A stretch of DNA of 64,000 nucleotides from assembly GCA_947683425.1 (NCBI GenBank), contig CANTUQ010000119.1, forward strand, positions 6,473,001 through 6,537,000. The letters run 5' to 3'. Made by a program: the position numbers and the translations under genes. This stretch comes from Excoecaria cochinchinensis. Taxonomy: Eukaryota; Streptophyta; Magnoliopsida; Malpighiales; Euphorbiaceae. Below the pieces are notes generated by a model that saw only the letters and a list, made by a program, of their open reading frames with translations, had not been told where the DNA came from and searched no databases. Numbering within the stretch: the stretch's first letter is position 1; every line of letters starts with the position of its first letter. This document shows, in pieces, positions 55,941 to 64,000 of the stretch.

Positions 55941-57962
55941 TCAGAGAGGTGTGTAGTCTGAGGGCTCATCGGGATCCTCGTCATCCGATATATGCACGGT
56001 CCCTGGCGGAGGTGGACGTGTCGGAGGCGGCGGTGGAGCTGTGGAGGGTCCTGCCTCGTGATCATGGGCCCGCCTAAAACGGATCTGAGCGTAACCATCC
56101 AAGAAGGGCTGGGTACAGGTGCTCATAAACCCTAAAGTTTCAGAGACCTTGTCTCCCAACTTCTTGAAGGCTTGGCTCAACTGAATGGTCTGCTCGCTGG
56201 CGGCCTTTCTCCTCTGCTCCAGGCTCTGCTCCGTCTGCTCCCTAAACTCCCTCATGGTCTGAGAAAGAGGGGGGAGAATCCACTCAATCGCCTGGACGCG
56301 GGATCTCAGAGAGTCAAGTGACTCACCAATCATCTGTAGGGTCATATCGACCCTCTGAGACGCCTGGTCCTGTGACGTCCTCAAATCATGAGCGAGCTGC
56401 TGCCTCAACTCCCTCTGCCCCTGAGCAATCTGCTCAATCATCCTCATCTGCTCCCCTCTAAAAGCCTCCAGGACCCGAGCCTGCTCATCCCTAAAGGCAT
56501 CCATGGCCCGAGTCTGCTCCCGAGTCGCGTGCTCAATGTAGCCCACCTGCTCCCGAGCTAAACGCTCCACCGACTGGGACTGCTCCTGAATGGCAGCCTG
56601 CTGGCGATCCAACCTCTCGTGGATAGCCCTGTCCCTCTCATCCTATCGCCGCTCTAAGGCTGTAAACATGGAGGTGAGGAGCTGAGAGAAGTCCGGCTGC
56701 ACAGGCTGCTGCGATGCTGGCTCTGGTGGTGGTGCCGAGGAGGTGGATGCCCTTGGGTCGCCTCGGGAGTACGGATGGTATCTCTCGGAGGGCCCATGGA
56801 TAGACCTCTGTACCCTGGCTCTCGGTGATGGGACTAGAGTCGGCGCTCTGGATGCCGGTGAAGCTGCAAAGAGGTCGTCCATCGTGATCTCGAAGTCAAA
56901 GTCCGAGGGGGTCCTAGGTGGCTCCTGCTACTGTAGTGGAGGCACCGTCTGCGGCTGAGGAGGCTGAGGAGGCTGATGCTCCAACTAAGGCTGGGGCTCT
57001 GGCTGTGGATGGGGCTGTGGCTGAGGCTCGGGCTATGGAGGCTGCTCCTTCGGGTGCTCCGGGTGATCAGGATCTGAACCCAAAGGTGGAAGCGAGAACA
57101 GCTGCCGGGTCTCATGGATGGTCAACACCCTGTAGGCCTCTGCCTGGCCTGGAATCTGGGAGATCATCCCCATCTGCACTGCCGCTGCGGCGTCTACATG
57201 GATCCCCTCCGGTAAGGGTCCTCTTAACCTCTCGGGGTTAACCCCCAATCTCAAAAGCAAACGGGTGATGACTCCTCCTACCATCACCACCGGCGTCATC
57301 CCTCTGCTGACTCTGGTCAAGTTGGCCAAGATCTCGTGGCTAATGTTGAGACGCTGGCCTGCCACCATAGCCCAGAGGCTCCAGATCTCGGCCGCGTTAA
57401 GCGACCCTGGATTACCAGCTCGACCGAGGTACGAACTGGAAAGCACTTTGTGCAAATACCGGAGTGCCTGAGACACCAATACGGTGCTCTTCGCTGTATC
57501 GTGATCGTACAGCACTCCTGGTATGGCAATGGCCGCTCAATGGGCGCGTCTCACCGCTAGCCGCGGGATCTCGACCCCCTCCTCTCTAGGGAGCCCCATG
57601 GCCTGAGCAAACCTCTGCCTGGTGATGCTGAAATGGTCGCCGTCGAACCAAAACTGAATCACCCCTGGGTCGGTATCTGCACTCTGAAAGCCGGCATAGC
57701 GGAGAGTGGCCAAGACCTGGCGGGTAGCCTCTGGAAAAGTCTGGAAGGAGGGCTCAAGGAACTCCGTCCAACCAGCACCCTCGGCAAGTAGATCAAACTC
57801 TGGGGCCAACCCTAGGGCCTCTAGAAATGGACGAGATACAAAACGGCTGCCCCGAAACTCTACCTGAGCCAACGCTCTATACCTCTGAGCCGACTCATCA
57901 TCCATCCAATCCGGAGCTACAAGCTGGGGCTGGGCCTGCGGCGCTCTACGTCTAGGAGGCAT
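55941..57962 (-). pseudogene. Sense extra gene of Tat-D, Athila-ORF1/transposon-protein-like with coiled coil
   Basis: One reading frame of 674 codons (including the stop) has no frameshift but five in-frame stops: TGA 57539-57537, TAG 57035-57033, TAG 56987-56985, TAG 56930-56928 and TAG 56645-56643. The N-terminal half (RFVSRPFLEALG, SQALRYLHKVL, NAAEIWSLWAM, VVMVGGVITRLL) resembles Athila ORF1 and related plant transposon proteins. A Pro/Gln-rich linker follows, then about 150 residues rich in REQ/DEQ heptads (56610-56150), a probable coiled coil, and an acidic tail (HISDDEDPDEP). The ATG at 57962 directly follows a splice acceptor. Three of the TAGs fall in the Gln-rich linker, consistent with CAG to TAG. 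The function is unknown; a structural or DNA-binding role is a guess. Confidence 0.8.
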
Positions 57963-57963
57963 C

Positions 57964-58677
57964 CTGCAAAAGGGAAGAGATTAAACATCGAAAATTTGGC
58001 AAAACAACTATTTTTAAACTTATTTTCAAAGCGAAGGCCAATTTGGGCCTCACCGGGGCAATAGCAGCCCAAAACAAGATAAAAAATTGATAAGGATACA
58101 AAAAAATGAGAAGAGCAAACATCCAGTCTAAGGAAGTATCTTAAAGTGGCTCGCACGCATCATGGCAAAAGCAAACATGCAACTAGCGTGAAAATAATTA
58201 ACGTGAATAAGAATGGGCCTTCTAGGTCCCAGGGTATGCATTATACAAGAAAAAATTCAATTCTTGAGTAAATGATAAAAATTTGGGCAGCATCCCGGCA
58301 GGGGTATGCCCAACCTCCTGCATGAAAAGGCAAAAACATAGGCCTCAGGTCTCAACAAAAATACACGCATGTAAATGGGGCGCACCCCGGCAAGAGTGTG
58401 CCCCCAATAACACAAAATAATGGCCTCAGGCCGCAAAAGCAGTATATGCACATAATGGTGCGCTAAAGAGACGTAGTTCTAAAGCACCAAAATTATAGAA
58501 AAATTCTATTTCTATGTGATCATGCAGAAATCAGGTTTAATTGCACTAATAAATAATAAAAAAATGGGCAGCATTCCCCCTAAATTCCTAAAGCATTTGG
58601 AATTTTCTAAAGTTGAAAGGAGAAGAAATGAATTAATGAATTAAATAAAACTCAAAAGAAAGTAATTATTTACTTAC
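57964..58677 (-). other. Predicted 5'-UTR intron of the sense extra gene (Tat-D)
   Basis: A perfect GTAAGT donor (58677-58672) and a CCCTTTTGCAG acceptor ending one base before the ATG bound 714 bp. Both are conserved in Tat-A (977-267). Exon 1 would run from about 58845 to 58678, downstream of the TATA at 58873-58880. Confidence 0.65.
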
Positions 58678-58864
58678 TTGTAGTCGCGGGAAGTGTAAAA
58701 ACTGGAGAAAATATGAATATCAAAGCGCCCGGTGAGTAAAAAATGCGAAAATATGAAGAAATCGCAAAAAAATATGAAGAAATGCTTGAAAAAATGCCAA
58801 AAACTGCAAAGAAAAACGGTTTGGGAGAAGAAATGAAAGGGACAGCAGCGTTTGCACCGTCTGT

Positions 58865-59165
58865 CACTCGCCCTTATATAGAATTTCTTTACCGACGGGC
58901 AGGGCGTCTGTACAAGCAATAAATGCGAGTTAATGCGCGTGATGAATGCAATGCTGACGTATGCGTGTGCCAGGTGGACTTCCCTCCGACGGGCGTGCCG
59001 TCCCTGTGGAGAGGCGGCCAGGCCGTCTCTTTAGAGAGGCGGTCAGACCGTCTATGTATAGGGGCGGGTAGGCCGTCGGTGGCACTTCCCTATAAAATCT
59101 TACAAAATTTTTGTTCTTCTTGTCTCTTCATTTTCCAACATCTTGAGTCTTTCATCTTCCTCAAA
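58865..59165. promoter_or_regulatory. Divergent promoter between the two extra genes (Tat-D)
   Basis: Two TATA boxes face outward: TATATAAG on the minus strand (58873-58880) and TATAAAAT on the plus strand (59091-59098). Between them, 58889-59085 has CG-rich imperfect palindromes (CCGACGGGCGTGCCGTC, GAGGCGGCCAGGCCGTCTC, GGCGGTCAGACCGTC), related to those upstream of the LTR TATA. The antisense ATG is 68 bp after the plus TATA box. Confidence 0.65.
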
Positions 59166-60573
59166 ATGTCTTCTCCTCTTGCCCAAAGGATGCACCGTAT
59201 CTTATATGACAAACACACTTGGGGAGAAGGCGTCCTTTCTTCTTTGTCTGGGCAGAAATATATGTACCGGGTGAAAATCGACCAGAACCTCCTCCTGGCG
59301 GCGACCCACTTCTGGAACCCCCGGTTTCACGTTTTCCGCTTCACCTACCAGGAACTGTGCCCTCTGCCTGAAGAGTTAGCTTCCATTCTGGGAGCCCGAT
59401 TCCCTCCTAGCGCTCTGCCTTGCGTCCCCCGCTGCGGCTTATTACAGACCCGGGATGTAGCCATGGCTTTGGGCATACCTTCTTCCGAGGCCATCCGGCT
59501 GATTCCTCCGGGCTCTTCCTTTTCTTTGGGGCAACTGATCGAGGCTCTGGATCGGTTCACTGACATCCCCACATATCGGGTAAGCATCACATTCTTATTC
59601 TGCATGGTGAACTTCCTTACTGTTGTTCCAGGAGGTTTGACAGGTGACTCTCGTCTGTTCGGAATCTTGAGCGACTTTCATCTGGGACTTCACCCCTACT
59701 ACTTGTCCTGGCTGAAACTATTCTGGGTTTGGACGCTGTGAGCTCTGGGTCCACTACAACCTTTACCGGCAGCCCCTTATTGCTCCAGGTACATCATTAT
59801 TTTAAAGGTAGTGCGTCCCTTATGGATTTTCACACTAGCTTTTCTTAGCGGGAGGTGCGTCCTTTCGGATTTTCACACAACCCTGCGCCTTATTTTTGCC
59901 TGAAGCAAATCCTACTTACTCCAGCGGCTTTTTCTCTCTTTTTTTTTTCTCTTCTTTCTTCTTCTCTTCTTTCTTCTTTCTTTTTTCTTTTTCTCTTTTC
60001 CTTTTTTTTTCTTTCTTCTTTTTCTTTTTTTTTTCTCTTTTTCTTCAGATCTGGCTGCAAGAAAAACTGAAGATGCTGTCTGAACCACCCCCTCGCGTTA
60101 CTCCCCAGTACTCGCCGAGCCATTTCCTGCCTCGTCGACGACTGTATGGGTGTGTCACTGCTGGTGAAGGCATTACCAGGTTTGGCGAGCTGTCAGATGA
60201 CGATATCAACTTCGCGTCTGCCTGGCTCCCACTGTCTCATGTGGTCATCGACGGGCCATCGGGTTGTGTTCCCCTCTGCGGCCTCCGTCAAGCCACCTTC
60301 TGCATCACCTCTCGATGTACACGACAGCTCGGGACGACCCAGGATATAGTGAGGGTTCCCCTGTCTTTCCGAGGAGGAGCTCTCTCGGCCGCGTTTGCTG
60401 CTCGATATCATGAGCTGTGGGATAGACTACCCGTGAAGACTGTTATCCCGAGGTTTGGCAATCATTATGCGTCTTCGACTAGCGAGTACAAGAAGTGGAT
60501 CCTTAGTCCAGCGTCTGATAACAGGACTCGAGGGCTCAAACATTTGGTCGGCGAGAGCAGCAGCAGGACTTAG
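59166..60573 (+). pseudogene. Antisense extra gene of Tat-D, two exons, DUF7745/plant-mobile-domain-like
   Basis: Exon 1 (59166-59788) starts MSSPLAQRMHRIL. I chose this ATG because it matches Tat-A and lies just after the TATA box; an upstream in-frame ATG at 58923 would be before the promoter. Exon 2 (60049-60573) is 174 codons plus stop and is intact. Exon 1 is open to about 59690, where a 1-nt deletion relative to Tat-A (after DFHLGL) shifts the frame. The protein of about 380 residues has NLLLAATHFWNPRFHVF, then LAET-type and LLLQ/IWLQ motifs typical of plant DUF7745 or mobile-domain proteins associated with transposons. It is convergent with integrase. The cellular role is unknown. Confidence 0.75.
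59789..60048 (+). other. Predicted intron of the antisense extra gene (Tat-D)
   Basis: The 260-bp segment begins GTACAT after CTCCAG and ends TTTTCTTCAG after more than 100 bp of almost pure pyrimidine. Removing it joins LLLQ to IWLQEKL in phase 0. It is conserved in place but not in length in Tat-A (238 bp). Confidence 0.75.
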
Positions 60574-60960
60574 CTTAGCCTATATATGTATTTCTTTTGG
60601 TGCTACATTTCTTTTTAATGCAGAACTAGGGAATGACGAAAATGAAAAAATAATATTCATTCTATTTCAGGAATTTGCGTACATTTTCATATAATTTCAG
60701 CATACATGATCAGTTTTGGCATTTACTCAGCTGCTTACGCGCTGTCAATACATGAAACCAAATTTTAACAGCATCACCTCTTGTTACCAATCGGCCCTCT
60801 CGGGTTTTCACGATCGGACATTTTCTCTCATGCCTCTAATTTTTGCACAGGATGCCTTTTTTCGATTTTCACCCTGTCGAGGCGCCCAATTTTAGCATAG
60901 CCGCCTTTTTTCGGTTTTCGACTTGCAGGGCATTTTATTCTCTTCTTTTTATTTTGGTCT
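60574..60960. other. Convergent spacer between antisense gene and integrase (Tat-D)
   Basis: T-rich, no coding signal. Equivalent to 2869-3254. Confidence 0.5.
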
Positions 60961-62840
60961 TTAGCCGTGGAACCTTTTGAGTCTGTCGACGTTGATCGGT
61001 TCTTTGAATTCGTTCCCATCACTATCTGACAAGATTGTAGCTCCATTGGACAACAGCTTCTTAAGGATATACGGCCCTTCCCAGGTAGGTTTGAATTTCC
61101 CCCTGATGTCTAGTATCCCTGGCCTCATCTGTTTGAACACCAAGTCCCCTTCTTTCAGCGGATGCTTCCTCACTTTCTTCCCGAAAGTTCTTGCCAATCT
61201 CTTCTGGTAAATCTGATTATGATAATAAGCTCTCAACCTACTCTCATCCAGTAAGTTCAAGTGCTGTAACCTCTGCTGCGCCCATTCGGCTTCTGGGATT
61301 TGGGCCTCTATGACCACCCTTAGTGATTTAAGTTCTATCTCTACTGGCAATACTGCTTCTGTTCCGTATACTAGGGAAAATGGTGTAGCGCCTGTAGATG
61401 CCCTTACCGTCGTTCTGTATCCCCACAGGGCAAAGGGTAACTTTTCAGCCCAGTCCTTGTAGGTTTGGACCATCTTGGACAGGATCTTCTTCACATTCTT
61501 ATTTGCAGCCTCTACTGCTCCATTCGCTTGCGGTCGGTAGGGAGAGGATTTATGATGCTCGACACCATACTTCTCGAGAAGTTTTCTGGTTTCTCCCATG
61601 AACTGCACCCCATTATCAGACACTATGTGATGAGGGAGGCCATATCTGCAGATCAAATTCCTCTCTATGAACTTGGCCATGTCCCTTACGTTAATTTTCT
61701 TGAAGGATTCTGCCTCGACCCATTTAGTGAAATAGTCGATCGCGACTATGATGTATCTGTGCCCATTGGACGCCGTAGGGCGAATCTCTCCAATGATATC
61801 TATCCCCCAAGCAGCAAACGGCCAAGGTGATGTCAGGTTATGTAGTTCTGATACCGGCAGGTGTATCAGGTCTGCGTACTGTTGGACCAACTGACATTGT
61901 TTGACATACTTTGAGCAATCACTGTCTATCGTAAGCCAATAAAAGCCTTGTCTCATGATCTTCTTGGCCAAGGTCAAACCATTCATGTGGGCCCCACAGA
62001 CACCTGCATGGGTTTCCTCCATTACCTTGCGGGCTTCTCCTTCATTCAAGCACCTGAGTTGAATCCCATCCGACCGTCTTTTGTACAACACTCCTTCTAA
62101 GGATATGAACTGAGTAGATAACTTACATATCATCCTCTGGTCTTTTTCAGTGGCTTCTTCTGGAAATTTACTGTTTTCCAAGTAATTCATGATATCAAAG
62201 TACCATGGCTTCCCATCTGACGCCTCTACTTCCATTACAGGCTCGGTTTTAAAACTAGGCTTATCAGAGCTCGAAATCAGCACCGGCTTCATAGCCACTC
62301 CTTCAGGGTTATCCCACATTGACACTAAGGTTGCCAACGCATCAGCCAAACAGTTCTCATCTCTGGGCACAAAGTGGAAAGTGCAAGTCTCAAACTGCCC
62401 ACACATCCCTTTCAGATATTGAACATAGGGGACCAGTCGTTCTTCTTTTACAGCCCACTCACCTCGGATCTGGTTTATTACCAAGGACGAGTCACCAAAT
62501 ACCTCTATGTTCCTTGCCCCCAACACAGCTAACGCCTCTAGCCCGAAAGCGCAAGCTTCATATTCAGCTTCATTGTTGGTTACTTTGTATCTCAACTTCT
62601 TAGCAAGAGGAAGTTTTTCATTATCTGGGGTTGTCAAGATGATTCCGACTCCGGCTCCCCTGTTATTCACTGCCCCGTCAAAGTGCAACTGCCATCCCTA
62701 AACAGAAATCGTGCCTATGCTCTCATCAGGAAAGGTAAACTCGGGGGTGTCCCCTTGGATAGGATGTTCAGCAAGAAATTCGGGTACGGCTCGCCCCTTA
62801 ATAGTCCTGCGGGTGATGTATTGCACATCAAACTCTTGTA
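60961..62840 (-). pseudogene. Tat-D archaeal-type RNase H and integrase
   Basis: One frame of 575 codons (62688-60961) covers the aRNH (FDGAVNNRGAG, NNEAEYEACA, GDSSLVI) and integrase (GIDIIGE, SDNGVQF, NGAVEAANK, then WEGPYIL). Unlike Tat-A there is no stop between the two. A TAG at about 62702-62700, where Tat-A has CAA, cuts it from the linker upstream. In the integrase zinc module the second Cys of CQLC is Val here (CQLVQQ), so zinc binding is probably lost. Confidence 0.9.
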
Positions 62841-62850
62841 GCAAGAGCAG

Positions 62851-64000
62851 TCACCTCCCCATCTTTCCAAGCAAAGACGGTGCCTCCTGCAAATATCTTA
62901 ACGAATTTTGCTTGGCCACTGCCTGAACTTTGTATGAGTGGAAGTAATGTCTCAGCTTCTTTGATGCCCAAATCACTGCAAGGCAGATCTTCTCTACTTC
63001 AGCATATTTTATTTCATAAGCCAGGAACTTCTTGCTGAGGTAATAAATCGCACACTCCACCCCAAATTCATCCTCTTGAGCCATCATGGCGCCCACTGAA
63101 CCGTCCTCTACTGCCAGGTACAGAATAAGCGGTTTGACCGGTTGCGGAGGCCTTAGCACTGGCGGATTCAACAGATATTCCCTGATATTATCAAAGGCTC
63201 TTTGGCAGTCTTCGTTCCAGACTACAGGCTGATTCTTTCTAAGTAGCTTAAAAATAGGCTCGCATATCGAAGTGAGCTTGGCAATAAACCGGCTGACATA
63301 CTGCAGCTTGCCCAGGAAACTCCTTACATCCTTCTCTTTTTGTGGCACAGGCATCTCTCTGATGGCTTTCACCTTGTCTGGGTCAATTTCTATTCCCCTC
63401 TGGCTGACGACATGTCCCAATAGCTTCCCTGAAGTCACTCCGAAAATGCACTTCTTGGGGTTAAGTCGCAGATTATACTTATCGATCCTGGTGAAGAACT
63501 TCTCTAGAGCTTCAAAGTGTCCCTCTCGGGTGGCTGATTTGACCATCATGTCATCGACATACACCTCCACTTCTTTATGAATCAGGTCGCTTAAGATCTT
63601 GGTCGCCATTCTCTGATATGTGGCCCCTGCATTCTTCAGGCCGAAAGGCATGACCCGATAGGCATAGGTCCCCCACTCTGTGATAAAGGCAGTTTTAACC
63701 CGATCAGCTACTTGTTCAGGATCTGGTTGTAGCCCACATAACCGTCTCCAAAGCTGTACATCACGCAATTGGCGGCACTGCCTATCAATACATCAATATG
63801 GGCTAGTGGAAAATCATCTTTAGGGCAGGCTTTGTTAAGATCTCGATAATCCACACACACCCTGACCTTTTCGTTCTTCTTTGCTACAGGGACCACATTT
63901 GCCAGCCATGTAGGATACTGCACTTCTACGAGGAACTTGGCTTCAATCTGCTGTCGAATTTCCTCCTTAACCTTGTCAGCCCATTCTGGTCTGAGCCTTC
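62851..64000 (-). pseudogene. Tat-D reverse transcriptase and RNase H (runs off window)
   Basis: This contains RT from YPTWLANVVPVAKKNEKVR through SFGDGYVGYNQ and YVDDMMVKSA to the degenerate Ty3 RNase H (YLAVEDGSVGAMMAQ). A short deletion between 63708 and 63768 (GCTACTTGTTC where Tat-A has GCTATTTTATTC) shifts the frame. A TGA at 62853-62851 replaces the Trp codon at the end of RNase H. The upstream part is outside the window. Confidence 0.9.

Larger units (their letters stand above)
52865..64000 (-). mobile_element. Tat-lineage element Tat-D (5' part outside window)
   Basis: This is a second copy of the Tat-A family on the same strand. It shows what Tat-A lacks at its 3' end: the 3' LTR (52865-54909), a tandem-repeat region, and the full sense extra gene and its divergent antisense partner. 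Integrase, both RNase H domains and part of RT follow to the window end. Gag, primer site and 5' LTR lie to the right. Stops and frameshifts in pol show it is not autonomous. Confidence 0.93.

Noticed and set aside
59580..59632. Possible additional short intron (GGTAAGC...TTCCAG) in exon 1 of the antisense gene
   Set aside because: At about 53 bp it is too short for a plant intron, and the segment translates to sequence continuous with the family pattern. In Tat-A the same place is coding apart from a 1-nt deletion.
1..64000. Host genes, tRNA, rRNA, rolling-circle or cut-and-paste DNA transposons
   Set aside because: I looked for coding frames with non-transposon domains, tRNA-like stems and TIR-flanked elements and found none I could support. 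Every long stretch is LTR-element sequence or unassigned AT-rich DNA.

Overview
This window is plant nuclear DNA, most likely from a dicot, and consists almost entirely of nested Ty3/gypsy LTR retrotransposons. I found no host gene, no tRNA or rRNA gene and no prokaryotic feature. The evidence for a plant is: Tat-lineage elements with a tRNA-Arg-type primer site, a G-patch and a second RNase H; Tekay/Del-type chromoviruses with a C-terminal chromodomain and a tRNA-iMet primer site; and LTRs of 2 to 3.6 kb flanked by 5-bp target-site duplications (TSDs). The species cannot be told from the sequence.

Layout from left to right. (1) 1-23014: a Tat element on the minus strand (Tat-A). Its 3' LTR lies left of the window and its 5' LTR is at 20961-23014. 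Its gag gene is split at 8979 by a young, apparently complete Tekay element (8984-19425; two 2860-bp LTRs, a 1543-codon gag-pol, TSD ACTAG). (2) 23391-28970: gag start and leader of an older Tat element (Tat-B), interrupted by two solo LTRs (24051-26643, TSD GCCGC; 26821-28323, TSD ATAGT). (3) about 29017-47279: a decayed plus-strand Tekay copy with 17 in-frame stops. Its 3' LTR was hit by a non-autonomous Tekay derivative (33874-45305, two 3638-bp LTRs, TSD GTGAT), which in turn contains a solo Tat LTR (40079-42751, TSD AATAG). (4) 47280-50505: a Tat LTR remnant and the tandem-repeat 3' region of Tat-C. (5) 50506-52864: two truncated Tekay-type LTRs, one inside the other. (6) 52865-64000: a second Tat copy of the Tat-A family (Tat-D), minus strand, running off the right end.

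The most interesting structure is in the Tat-A/Tat-D family. Between integrase and the 3' LTR it carries two additional, divergently oriented and apparently spliced genes. One is antisense, with two exons and a DUF7745/plant-mobile-domain-like product. The other is sense, with a 5'-UTR intron and an Athila-ORF1/transposon-protein-like product with a coiled coil. They flank a roughly 200-bp CG-rich palindrome cluster bounded by outward-facing TATA boxes, and the same 17-bp palindromic motif occurs just upstream of the LTR TATA box.

A second recurring pattern is that several LTR families here carry a family-specific array of GC-rich palindromes. The Tekay-type LTRs also share a conserved double-hairpin module and a string of short hairpins whose arms differ in sequence while the pairing is kept. 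All coordinates and counts were read by eye; no alignment or database search was run.
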